Shown in pieces: positions 54,811 through 63,433 of a stretch of DNA of 64,000 nt (position 1 is the stretch's first letter; the number at the start of each line of letters is the position of its first letter). The DNA comes from Bacteroidales bacterium (GTDB lineage Bacteria > Bacteroidota > Bacteroidia > Bacteroidales > UBA932). The translations under genes and the position numbers were made by a program. The stretch covers positions 1-64,000 of the forward strand of contig SUYX01000002.1 in NCBI GenBank assembly GCA_015060225.1, in the 5' to 3' direction. Below the pieces are notes generated by a model. It worked only from the letters and a program-made list of their open reading frames with translations. It was not told the DNA's origin and ran no database searches.

Positions 54811-56415
54811 ATGTCACAAATAGATTTAAGCAAGTACGGTATTACCGGAGTGAAAGAGGTTCTTTACAACCCTTCTTACGATGTACTTTACGCAGAGGAG
54901 ACCAAACCTGGTCTTGAGGGTTTTGAGGTAGGTCAGGTTACAGAGTTGGGCGCAGTAAATGTAATGACAGGCGTCTATACAGGCCGTTCCCCTAAAGATA
55001 AATTCTTTGTAATGGATGAGACTTCAAAAGACACCATCTGGTGGACTTCTGAGGAGTACAAGAATGACAACAAACCTGTTACCAAAGAGACTTGGGCGGA
55101 GTTGAAGAAGATTGCTCAGGATGAGTTGTCAAATAAAAGATTGTATGTAGTAGACACTTTCTGCGGTGCCAATGAGAATACCCGCATTAAAGTGCGTTTC
55201 ATCATGGAGGTTGCATGGCAGGCCCACTTTGTTAAAAACATGTTCATCCGCCCTACTGAGGAGGAACTTGCAAACTATGGCGAGCCTGATTTCGTAGTTC
55301 TTACAGCATCTAAAGCTAAAGTTGAGAACTACAAGGAGTTGGGATTGAACTCAGAGACTGCAGTTGTATTCAACCTTACAGAGAAAATGCAGATTATCAT
55401 CAACACATGGTATGGCGGTGAGATGAAGAAAGGTATGTTCTCATACATGAACTATCTGCTTCCTTTGAAAGGCATTGCATCTATGCACTGTTCTGCAAAC
55501 ACAAACAAGGCAGGCGAGACAGCTATCTTCTTCGGCCTTTCAGGTACAGGAAAAACCACCCTTTCAACAGATCCTAAACGTGAGCTTATCGGTGATGACG
55601 AGCACGGCTGGGATGATGACGGCATCTTCAACTTTGAGGGCGGTTGCTATGCAAAAGTTATCAACTTGAGTGCTGAGGCTGAGCCTGATATCTACAATGC
55701 AATTAAGAGAGATGCACTTTTGGAGAATGTTACTGTAGATGCAAACGGCAAGATTGACTTTGCAGACAAGAGTGTAACAGAGAACACTCGCGTTTCATAC
55801 CCTATCTACCACATCAACAACATTGTAAAACCAGTATCCAAAGCTCCTGCTGCAAAGAAGGTTATCTTCCTTTCAGCTGATGCATTCGGTGTGCTTCCTC
55901 CAGTATCTATCCTTACTCCAGAGCAGACCAAATATTATTTCTTGTCTGGATTTACTGCTAAATTGGCAGGAACTGAGCGTGGTATCACTGAGCCTACCCC
56001 AACATTCTCTGCATGTTTCGGTGCTGCATTCCTTTCACTTCACCCTACAAAATATGGTGAGGAGCTTGTTAAGAGAATGGAGAAATCAGGTGCAACTGCT
56101 TACCTTGTAAACACTGGATGGAACGGTACCGGCAAACGTATCTCTATCAAAGATACTCGTGGAATCATTGATGCTATCCTTGACGGTTCAATTGACAAGG
56201 CAGAAACAAAAGAGATTCCATTCTTCGGTTTCAAAGTTCCTACAGCTCTTCCAGGTGTTGATTCAGGTATTCTTGATCCAAGAGACACTTACGCTGATGC
56301 TTCACAATGGGAAGAGAAAGCTAAAGATCTTGCAGGCCGTTTCATTAAGAACTTCAGCAAGTTCACAGGAAACGAGGCTGGCAAAGCATTGGTTGCAGCC
56401 GGTCCGCAGCTATAA
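54811..56415 (+). CDS. pckA: Phosphoenolpyruvate carboxykinase (ATP)
   Basis: 534 residues from the ATG at 54811. Kinase loop [41 protein letters not shown] (P-loop, metal site), RSPKDKF and the C-terminal GWNGTGKRI. Interconverts oxaloacetate and PEP with ATP/ADP; in anaerobic Bacteroidota it often runs toward oxaloacetate in succinate fermentation. Single gene with its own terminator. Confidence 0.96.
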   Translation: MSQIDLSKYGITGVKEVLYNPSYDVLYAEETKPGLEGFEVGQVTELGAVNVMTGVYTGRSPKDKFFVMDETSKDTIWWTSEEYKNDNKPVTKETWAELKKIAQDELSNKRLYVVDTFCGANENTRIKVRFIMEVAWQAHFVKNMFIRPTEEELANYGEPDFVVLTASKAKVENYKELGLNSETAVVFNLTEKMQIIINTWYGGEMKKGMFSYMNYLLPLKGIASMHCSANTNKAGETAIFFGLSGTGKTTLSTDPKRELIGDDEHGWDDDGIFNFEGGCYAKVINLSAEAEPDIYNAIKRDALLENVTVDANGKIDFADKSVTENTRVSYPIYHINNIVKPVSKAPAAKKVIFLSADAFGVLPPVSILTPEQTKYYFLSGFTAKLAGTERGITEPTPTFSACFGAAFLSLHPTKYGEELVKRMEKSGATAYLVNTGWNGTGKRISIKDTRGIIDAILDGSIDKAETKEIPFFGFKVPTALPGVDSGILDPRDTYADASQWEEKAKDLAGRFIKNFSKFTGNEAGKALVAAGPQL

Positions 56416-56444
56416 TCACTGCACTGCATTCAACCAATTATTAT

Positions 56445-56475
56445 ATGGAGATCCTTTTAGGGTCTCCATTTTTTG
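56445..56475 (+). terminator. Terminator of pckA
   Basis: ATGGAGATCC pairs with GGTCTCCAT (one bulge), followed by six T. Confidence 0.85.
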
Positions 56476-56517
56476 TAAATTATATTCTGCCGGCATTGTC
56501 ATATAATCGTCGGGAAG

Positions 56518-56547
56518 TAAAAAAGGTTGGCAATTTAATGCCAACCT
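56518..56547 (-). terminator. Terminator of the VanX-like gene
   Basis: AGGTTGGCA and TGCCAACCT pair perfectly; read on the minus strand a six-T run follows. Confidence 0.88.
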
Positions 56548-56577
56548 CATAAAAGTTAATTATTGAATCGAATATTA

Positions 56578-57273
56578 TTAAGGAATCAACTTGAAGTTTT
56601 CCCTTGCATATTTTGTTGGCATATGGTCAAAGTGCCACCACTCCTCATCAATTGGGAGGAAACCGGCCTCAGTCATTACTTTTCTGAGCAAAAGTCTGTT
56701 TTCAAGCTCCCGTTTTGTAATCTTCCCTTCGTCAAGAAGCTGCTGCTCTATGTTAACCCTGCTCTGGTCTGCAAAACAATCATACTCAGAGCCCATTGGA
56801 ATAGGATGTCCGGTGCAGTCAATAATTGTAACATCAACAGCATTTCCAAAATTATGATTACCACCACCTCTGGCCGGATTAGCCACAAAATCTTCCATAT
56901 CTGTCCCCTCTACACTATCCCACATCTCCTGCTGGATACTTATTGGACGGGCAGCATCATATACTATAAGATTAAGATCCAGCCTGATGGATTTGAGAAG
57001 TTTGTTTGCCTTAAGAAGTTTTTCTGCAGTTTCTGGAAGCATAAACGCCTTATTCACATCTTTATAAAGCACCTTGCCCATAAAATTGTACGGTTTGGCA
57101 TATATAAGATCAACTGCAATTGTAGAATCGAGATCATGAATGTCAACAAGGCCCATTGCCCTCATCTGAGCTTCCTTAGGTGAATCTGCCTGATGGTCAG
57201 AGACAACAGATGAATTGTTTGTACATGATAAAATCACTAAAAATAGTGAGAAGAAAATTAAAATTCTTTTCAT
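56578..57273 (-). CDS. D-Ala-D-Ala dipeptidase, VanX/DdpX-like lipoprotein
   Basis: 231 residues. Lipobox VILSC (Cys17). Zinc-peptidase motifs of VanX: GGNHNFGNAVDVTIID (SxHxxGxAxD type) and EEWWHFDH (EWWHF). Cleaves D-Ala-D-Ala released from peptidoglycan turnover; being a lipoprotein it acts outside the inner membrane. No vanH/vanA neighbours, so resistance is not indicated; cell-wall recycling is the likelier role. Confidence 0.9.
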   Translation of the reverse strand: MKRILIFFSLFLVILSCTNNSSVVSDHQADSPKEAQMRAMGLVDIHDLDSTIAVDLIYAKPYNFMGKVLYKDVNKAFMLPETAEKLLKANKLLKSIRLDLNLIVYDAARPISIQQEMWDSVEGTDMEDFVANPARGGGNHNFGNAVDVTIIDCTGHPIPMGSEYDCFADQSRVNIEQQLLDEGKITKRELENRLLLRKVMTEAGFLPIDEEWWHFDHMPTKYARENFKLIP

Positions 57274-57371
57274 AATTTTGAAATATTAAAATATGATAAT
57301 TATTATATACTATTTTTTAATGTAAAATTAAACATAAAATTACTAAAATTGTTAAAACTGAAAAAATCAAT

Positions 57372-57869
57372 ATGAAAAAAGTAAATTTCAAGAATCACCC
57401 AGTATCGCTTAAAGGCAACCTTCCGCAAGCAGGAAAACCAGCTCCGGATTTCAAATTGACCAAATCTGATTTGGCTACTATATCGCTAAGTGACCTGAAA
57501 GGCAAAACCTTAGTACTTAACATATTTCCAAGTCTTGACACCGGCGTGTGCGCAATGAGTGTGCGCAAGTTCAATGAGTTGGCAGCAAACATGAAGGATA
57601 CTATTGTGCTTGCAATATCAAAAGATCTCCCTTTTGCACATACAAGATTCTGTACAACGGAAGGGATAAACAATGTAATTGCATTGTCAGATTTCAGGAA
57701 CACAGGTTTCGCAACTGACTACGGATTGCTAATGGAAGACGGTCCTCTTCATGGACTTTTGGCAAGAGCTGTTATAATAATTGATCCGGAAATGATTGTA
57801 AGATATGTACAACTTGTTCCGGAGATAACCAGTGAACCTGACTACAATGAGGTATTAAGACATTTGTAA
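57372..57869 (+). CDS. tpx: Thiol peroxidase Tpx
   Basis: 165 residues. Atypical 2-Cys peroxiredoxin: peroxidatic Cys60 in FPSLDTGVCAMSVRKFNE and resolving Cys94 in FAHTRFCTTEGI. Reduces H2O2 and alkyl peroxides with thioredoxin. Single gene, terminator at 57912. Confidence 0.95.
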   Translation: MKKVNFKNHPVSLKGNLPQAGKPAPDFKLTKSDLATISLSDLKGKTLVLNIFPSLDTGVCAMSVRKFNELAANMKDTIVLAISKDLPFAHTRFCTTEGINNVIALSDFRNTGFATDYGLLMEDGPLHGLLARAVIIIDPEMIVRYVQLVPEITSEPDYNEVLRHL

Positions 57870-57911
57870 AGGGAGAAATAATTGTTACAATAAACATAAA
57901 ATCAATAAAAT

Positions 57912-57946
57912 GGCAGCATTGGTAACAATCAATAGCTGCCTTTTTT
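57912..57946 (+). terminator. Terminator of tpx
   Basis: GGCAGC pairs with GCTGCC, with an inner ATTG/CAAT pairing, followed by six T. Confidence 0.8.
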
Positions 57947-58001
57947 GTATTACTCAGATTTACAATCAAATGGACAAAATTCAGAGATGAAAAAATTTGA
58001 C

Positions 58002-58009
58002 TAAATTTG
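58002..58009 (+). promoter_or_regulatory. -7 promoter motif of the patatin gene
   Basis: TAAATTTG, 16 bp before the ATG at 58025; leaves a very short leader. Confidence 0.55.
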
Positions 58010-58024
58010 TAAAAAATTATATCT

Positions 58025-58867
58025 ATGGAGTACAAAATGGATGAATACTCTTCACTTGTACTTGAAGGTGGAGGATTAAGGGGTGTTTTTACTTGCGGAG
58101 TATTGGACAATTTTATGGAAAGGGGCATTGAGTTTCCTTTTACTGTAGGGGTAAGTGCCGGAGCTTGCAACGGCCTGTCTTATATTTCAAAGCAGAAAGG
58201 AAGGGCAAAGTACAGCAATATAGACCTTTTGGCAAAATATAACTACATAGGGGTAAAATATCTGTTTACCCAAAGGAACATAATGGATTTCAATCTCCTC
58301 TTTCATGAGTTTCCCGACAAAATCATTCCATATGACTACCGGGAGCTTGCCAATACAAAAAAGCGTTTTGTGATGGTAACAACAAATTGTCTTACAGGAC
58401 AGGCAAACTATATGGAGGAGTATAAGGACAGCAGAAGGGTAATTGACATAGTAAAGGCATCAAGCAGCCTCCCTTTTGTCTCCCCTATTGCGTATGTGGA
58501 TGGTATTCCAATGCTTGATGGAGGTATTGCCGATTCCATACCAATTGAATATGCTATCTCCCAAGGGTATTTGAATAATGTAGTAGTGCTTACAAGGAAC
58601 AGAGGGTACAGGAAAAAGATAAATACCTCCAAATTAGTTCCCCGTCTTTTTTATCGGGAATACCCTAATCTGGTTGATGCTATTGTTTCAAGAAATGAAA
58701 GATACAATGCTGTGCTTGAAATGATAGAGAAAATGGAGGATGAAGGAAAACTGACAGTAATCCGTCCTCTCAAGGCAATTGAAGTGGACAGAATGGAAAA
58801 AAATACAGAAAAATTGACTGCATTATATAATGAAGGGTTCGAATTGGCATCACAGTATAAGATATAA
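58025..58867 (+). CDS. Patatin-like phospholipase
   Basis: 280 residues. LVLEGGGLRGVFTCGVLDNFMERG (oxyanion hole), GVSAGACNGLSYIS (nucleophile Ser in GxSxG) and DGGIADSIPIEYA (catalytic Asp in DGG). Cytoplasmic acyl hydrolase of the YjjU/RssA type. A second ATG lies at 58037. Followed 43 bp later by nagA. Confidence 0.9.
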   Translation: MEYKMDEYSSLVLEGGGLRGVFTCGVLDNFMERGIEFPFTVGVSAGACNGLSYISKQKGRAKYSNIDLLAKYNYIGVKYLFTQRNIMDFNLLFHEFPDKIIPYDYRELANTKKRFVMVTTNCLTGQANYMEEYKDSRRVIDIVKASSSLPFVSPIAYVDGIPMLDGGIADSIPIEYAISQGYLNNVVVLTRNRGYRKKINTSKLVPRLFYREYPNLVDAIVSRNERYNAVLEMIEKMEDEGKLTVIRPLKAIEVDRMEKNTEKLTALYNEGFELASQYKI

Positions 58868-58910
58868 TCGATTATTTTTATTATATTCGCAAGGATAAAA
58901 ATTAAGGACT

Positions 58911-60068
58911 ATGTTAGTACAAATTATAAACGGAAAGATCCATACGCCACAAGGATGGCTGAAGAACGGATCGGTGATTATCAACGACAATAAAATACTT
59001 GAGGTATCCAATTGTGACCTTGCAGTTGTAGGGGCAAAAATTGTTGATGCCAAAGGTATGTACATTGTTCCAGGAGGTGTGGAGATACATGTACATGGAG
59101 GTGGTGGAAGAGATTTCATGGAGGGCTCGGAAGATGCTTTCAGAACTGCTGTTGATGCCCATATGCAACATGGAACTACCAGTATATTCCCTACCTTGTC
59201 ATCTTCAAGCATACCAATGATCAGAGCTGCCGCTGCAACAACTGAAAAGCTTATGGCGGAGAAAGACAGTCCTGTACTTGGACTTCACCTTGAGGGACAT
59301 TATTTCAATATGAAAATGGCCGGTGGCCAGATTCCTGAATATATCAAGAATCCGGATCCTAACGAATATATTCCTCTTCTTGAAGAGACAAACTGCATAA
59401 AGAGATGGGATGCGTCACCAGAGCTTCCGGGAGCCATTCAGTTTGGAAAATATGTATCATCAAAAGGTATACTTGTATCAGTTGCCCATACTCAGGCAGA
59501 GTTTGAGGATATAAGGGCAGGATATGATGCCGGTTATACCCATGCAACACATTTCTACAATGCAATGCCGGGGTTCCATAAAAAGAACGAGTACAAATAT
59601 GAAGGTACAGTAGAGTCAATCTACCTGATGGATGACATGACAGTAGAGGCCATTGCAGACGGAATCCATGTTCCTCCTACTATCCTGAGACTAATCTATA
59701 AAGTTAAGGGAGTTGAAAAAACAGCCCTGATTACAGATGCCCTTGCATGTGCTGCCAGCGACAGCAAAGTGGCTTTTGACCCAAGGGTAATCATTGAGGA
59801 CGGAGTATGCAAGCTTGCTGACAGGTCTGCCCTTGCCGGAAGTATTGCAACTATGGACCGTCTTATCCAGACAATGACATTCCAGGCTGAAGTTCCTCTA
59901 TTTGATGTCTGCAGAATGATTTCAGAGACCCCAGCTAAGATTATGGGAGTTTATGACAGAAAAGGTTCTCTTGAGCGTGGCAAGGATGCCGACATTCTTC
60001 TTTTGGACAAGAATCTCGATGTTAGAGCAGTATGGGCTATGGGCAAAATGGTTAAAAACTTTGAATAA
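58911..60068 (+). CDS. nagA: N-acetylglucosamine-6-phosphate deacetylase (active copy)
   Basis: 385 residues. Deacetylates GlcNAc-6-P to GlcN-6-P in amino-sugar recycling. Active-site residues are all present: His60 and His62 (EIHVHG), Glu128 (GLHLEG), His193 (VAHTQ), His214 (ATHFYNAMPGF) and the catalytic Asp276 (LITDAL). Standard length. First of two adjacent paralogues, 8 bp before the next. Confidence 0.93.
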   Translation: MLVQIINGKIHTPQGWLKNGSVIINDNKILEVSNCDLAVVGAKIVDAKGMYIVPGGVEIHVHGGGGRDFMEGSEDAFRTAVDAHMQHGTTSIFPTLSSSSIPMIRAAAATTEKLMAEKDSPVLGLHLEGHYFNMKMAGGQIPEYIKNPDPNEYIPLLEETNCIKRWDASPELPGAIQFGKYVSSKGILVSVAHTQAEFEDIRAGYDAGYTHATHFYNAMPGFHKKNEYKYEGTVESIYLMDDMTVEAIADGIHVPPTILRLIYKVKGVEKTALITDALACAASDSKVAFDPRVIIEDGVCKLADRSALAGSIATMDRLIQTMTFQAEVPLFDVCRMISETPAKIMGVYDRKGSLERGKDADILLLDKNLDVRAVWAMGKMVKNFE

Positions 60069-60076
60069 AAGAGATT

Positions 60077-61219
60077 ATGCTTACACAAATAATCAACGGA
60101 AAAATTCTCACCACAGAAGGATGGCTCGAAGGCGGATCAATAATTCTGAGTGATTCAAAAATACTTGAAATTACAAACAGTGACCTTCCAAGGGTAGGTG
60201 CAGAGATTGTTGATGTTAAAGGAGACTATATCCTCCCGGGGTTTGTAGCCATGAACATTCATGGTGGTGGAGGTCATGCCTACAAGGAGGGTACAAAAGA
60301 GGCATTTGAAACAGCTACCAATGTTCATCTCAAGCATGGTGCCACAACAATTTTCCCAACAATTTATACTGCCAAGGCTGAGAAAATCTACAATTCAGCC
60401 AGAATTTGTGAGGAGATTCTAAAGAATGGTCATACCCCTATCAAAGGTTTGCATATTGCAGGACCATACTTTAACCCAAATATGGTTAAAGGTTTCCCTG
60501 GTGCTAAGGATCCTGATAAAGAAGAATACCTGAAAATACTTTCAGATATCGGCTTTATAAAGAGATGGGACCTTTCACCAGAACTTCCAGGTGCCTATGA
60601 AATGGCAAAGATCCTCAAATGGAAGAATATTGTTGCAGGAATTACACATACTCAAGCTGAGTTTCAAGTTGTAAAAGAGGCTCTTGAGGCAGGTTTCACA
60701 CATGTTTCACAGCTTTACAACTCAATGCCCGGTTTCCATAAACGCGGAGAGTACAAATATGAAGGTACAGTTGAGAGCGTACAGCTTCTGGATGACATGA
60801 GTGTTGAGGTAATTGCAGACGGCAAACACCTCCCAGGGACAATTCTCAGACTTGTTTACAAGCTTAAGGGAGTTGAAAGGATGTCACTTGTAACATGTGC
60901 CCTCAAATATGCGGCATTTGACGGCGAGATAGAAGCTGATTCAGACTTCATAATAGAAGATGGAGTTTGCAAGCTTAAAGACCACTCTACACTTGCAGGA
61001 AGTATTGCCACAATGGACAGGGTTGTAAGAGTAGCTATACAAGCCGGTATTCCATTTGAAGATGCTGTAAGGATGGCATCAGAGACTCCTGCCAAAGTAA
61101 TGAACTGCTACGACAGGGTAGGTTCGTTGGAAGAGGGAAAAGATGCTGATGTAGTAACAATGAATAAAGATTATCAGATTACAGGTGTCTGGTCACAAGG
61201 TATCAAATATAACGGTTAA
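60077..61219 (+). CDS. NagA paralogue with lost active-site residues
   Basis: 380 residues, colinear with the preceding NagA from start to end, including GFHKRGEYKYEGTVES and the C-terminal SETPAKVM...GSLEEGKDAD. Key residues changed: Asn60 for His, Ala128 for Glu, Gln212 for His, and Cys274 for the catalytic Asp; only His62, His191 and His251 remain. The frame is intact and well conserved elsewhere, which argues for selection as a non-hydrolytic partner or ligand-binding protein rather than decay. Overlaps the next gene by 35 bp if that gene starts at GTG 61185. Confidence 0.85.
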   Translation: MLTQIINGKILTTEGWLEGGSIILSDSKILEITNSDLPRVGAEIVDVKGDYILPGFVAMNIHGGGGHAYKEGTKEAFETATNVHLKHGATTIFPTIYTAKAEKIYNSARICEEILKNGHTPIKGLHIAGPYFNPNMVKGFPGAKDPDKEEYLKILSDIGFIKRWDLSPELPGAYEMAKILKWKNIVAGITHTQAEFQVVKEALEAGFTHVSQLYNSMPGFHKRGEYKYEGTVESVQLLDDMSVEVIADGKHLPGTILRLVYKLKGVERMSLVTCALKYAAFDGEIEADSDFIIEDGVCKLKDHSTLAGSIATMDRVVRVAIQAGIPFEDAVRMASETPAKVMNCYDRVGSLEEGKDADVVTMNKDYQITGVWSQGIKYNG

Positions 61220-62150
61220 GGCATTACTGCTGACAATATCCATATTTCTTTTGGCAGCATGCAAGTCACCGCTTGAAAAATCAATACTTGAACCGTTGAC
61301 ATCAAAAGAGTTGGACAGAGTTGCCGGAGAGGATAATTCCTTTCTGGCAACTTATTCCATTGTAGAGGAGAAATCCAACTACATCCACACACTACAGGAT
61401 TCTTCCCGATGGAAACATCTTACCTACGCCAGACTCCACTCCTATCTGAAAACAATTGAAAGTGCTGAACTCAATTCGCCGTTGTTTGCACAATTAAGGG
61501 AAAAGTGGGAACAAATGTACAGCAGCTACAACACACAAGTTGATACTATTCTCAGGCAGTGGAGACAATATCTGGAAACCAATACACCGGATTCACTACT
61601 CATTATATCTTTTGAAGGGATAGAGACGGAAAAAATAAGAAATATCAACAAACAGATTGATACACTTGTAAAGGCCCGGATCAAATACAAAAGTTTGTCT
61701 TTTCCTGTTGATTCATTTAAAATGGCCTATTGCTTTGCACCATTTAACGACTCTTCGGCAACAAACAATGTGGTTTATAAAAAAAGGATAAAAGACAGTA
61801 CCACAGTAAAGGTATTCCCTGTTCTGATTCCTGAACTGAAAAAGAGACTCTCAAGCAAAGATACTGCACTCAAATTCCAATATGAGATATTTGCCGTTTA
61901 CGCAAATGGCAAATGCTACAATAATGACTCTTTAAAACAGGACCTTCCAAAATCAGTCATGCAGCTAATAAATGCAGAAGAGTCTTCCAAAGAGTCACAA
62001 TTCTTTGATGAACGCTATTTCAGAGAGAAGATTATCAGGGATCTTATAGACCCTGCATTCATATCCCAAAGCGCTTATATAAAGATAAATGCAGAGGATT
62101 TTTACAAAGAGATAGACTCTTTGGCACATAATTATACTAATCTTCACTGA
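61185..62150 (+). CDS. Hypothetical lipoprotein downstream of the nagA pair
   Basis: 321 residues if begun at GTG 61185, within the end of the NagA paralogue; no ATG is available near the signal peptide. The hydrophobic run ALLLTISIFLLAAC gives a lipobox Cys26. The rest is mostly helical and charged, with a late FFDERYFREKIIRDL segment. No family recognised. Likely co-transcribed with the nagA pair; its stop overlaps convergent ygfA by 14 bp. Confidence 0.75.
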   Translation: MSGHKVSNITVKALLLTISIFLLAACKSPLEKSILEPLTSKELDRVAGEDNSFLATYSIVEEKSNYIHTLQDSSRWKHLTYARLHSYLKTIESAELNSPLFAQLREKWEQMYSSYNTQVDTILRQWRQYLETNTPDSLLIISFEGIETEKIRNINKQIDTLVKARIKYKSLSFPVDSFKMAYCFAPFNDSSATNNVVYKKRIKDSTTVKVFPVLIPELKKRLSSKDTALKFQYEIFAVYANGKCYNNDSLKQDLPKSVMQLINAEESSKESQFFDERYFREKIIRDLIDPAFISQSAYIKINAEDFYKEIDSLAHNYTNLH

Positions 62151-62688
62151 TTACCATATCCATAGGGAGATCATAATCTCCGCACGGTATTGAATCAAAA
62201 ATCTGGAATCTGAAGGCAATACCAATCTTTTTGCAATTGAGTGAATTCAGAAGCCTGTCATAAAACCCTTTACCTCTACCCATCCTGTTATTGTTCCTGT
62301 CAAAAGCCATCCCAGGTATAATGGCAAGATCTATTTCTGAGGGATCGATTGTATTATTCTCTGCCGGTTCAAGTATATTGTTGTAACCTATAGACATATT
62401 GTCGGGAATATACTCTTTAAGTATCAGATTGTCTCCGTCAACAACAGGAAGTGCAATCCTTTTGTTGCCCTTTCTGCGGTTGCTTAAGGATTCAAGGAGA
62501 AGATCTGTGTTAACCTCATCGGGAAGAGCATGATAGAGAAGAATGGTATCAGAAATGGCCAATTCCGGAAGCTGGAGCACCCTTTTCTGTATAGAAACAG
62601 ATCTCTCCAGTTTTTGCTGAAGCGTATACTCATGTTTAAGGGCTCTTACAAGTCTCCTCAATTCCTTTTTTTGCTCATCAGTTGTCAT
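62137..62688 (-). CDS. ygfA: 5-Formyltetrahydrofolate cyclo-ligase
   Basis: 183 residues. LRRLVRALKHEYTLQQ and the ATP/folate segment AIIPGMAFDRNNNRMGRGKGFYDRLL match the family. Converts 5-formyl-THF to methenyl-THF with ATP. In enterobacteria this gene is linked to ssrS and zapA; here zapA is about 33 kb away. 1 bp after the marC stop. Confidence 0.93.
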   Translation of the reverse strand: MTTDEQKKELRRLVRALKHEYTLQQKLERSVSIQKRVLQLPELAISDTILLYHALPDEVNTDLLLESLSNRRKGNKRIALPVVDGDNLILKEYIPDNMSIGYNNILEPAENNTIDPSEIDLAIIPGMAFDRNNNRMGRGKGFYDRLLNSLNCKKIGIAFRFQIFDSIPCGDYDLPMDMVISED

Positions 62689-62689
62689 G

Positions 62690-63328
62690 TCAGTTTAAAA
62701 ATGAATTGATGAACGGTGTAATTCCGGCTTTGAAGAACTCAACTGCAATAACCATAATAATCAGCCCCATTATTCTGAGCATTACATTAATCCCAGTTTC
62801 GCCAAGATATTTTACAATTCTTGTTGAAAAGGCAAATATCAGATAACTCAAAAGAAGCACCACAAGCACTGATACCGCAAATGCAATCTTATGGGAAATT
62901 GTTACTGCATCTTCCATAAGGACAATGGCATTGGTAATGGCACCCGGGCCGCAAAGCATAGGTATTGCCAGAGGGGTAATTGCAATATCCTTTGCTGCCT
63001 TATGGATTTCATCCTTACCTCCCTTGATTGGAGAAAGACGGGCATTGAGCATATCAAAACCTACAATAAAGAAAATGGCGCCTCCTACAATTCTGAAACT
63101 GTCTACGGAAATGCCGAAAAATTTGAACAGGAATTGTCCGGAAAAGGCAAATCCCAGGAGGATGAGAAGAGCCGCAAAAACAGCTCTGCTTGCAATCTGG
63201 AGCTTTTCTTTGTTTCCTATCTCTGCGGTAAGTCCCAAATAAACAGGCAGGATGCTTATTGGGTTGATAAGTGTAAAGAAAGATGTAAACACCAGTAAAG
63301 AATAGGCAATGACAGAATTCTGGTCCAT
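62690..63328 (-). CDS. MarC-family integral membrane protein
   Basis: 212 residues, six membrane helices. LINPISILPVYLGLT at the N-terminus, GAIFFIVGFDMLNAR and AIPMLCGPGAITNAI are MarC/UPF0056 motifs. Possible transporter; substrate unknown. Confidence 0.9.
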   Translation of the reverse strand: MDQNSVIAYSLLVFTSFFTLINPISILPVYLGLTAEIGNKEKLQIASRAVFAALLILLGFAFSGQFLFKFFGISVDSFRIVGGAIFFIVGFDMLNARLSPIKGGKDEIHKAAKDIAITPLAIPMLCGPGAITNAIVLMEDAVTISHKIAFAVSVLVVLLLSYLIFAFSTRIVKYLGETGINVMLRIMGLIIMVIAVEFFKAGITPFINSFLN

Positions 63329-63403
63329 TTGAAAACAAATATTAAAATAAAATAAACACCAATAAACACCGCAAAAACTTTGCGCTATAAAGATAGTAAT
63401 TAT

Positions 63404-63411
63404 TATATTTG
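63404..63411 (+). promoter_or_regulatory. -7 promoter motif of the WYL regulator
   Basis: TATATTTG, 22 bp before the ATG at 63434; exact TAnnTTTG match. Confidence 0.6.
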
Positions 63412-63433
63412 TAGAGGAATAAATTTTAAGAAT

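Noticed and set aside
56578-57273. Vancomycin resistance gene vanX
   Set aside because: Single lipoprotein dipeptidase without vanH, vanA or regulators; cell-wall recycling explains it better.
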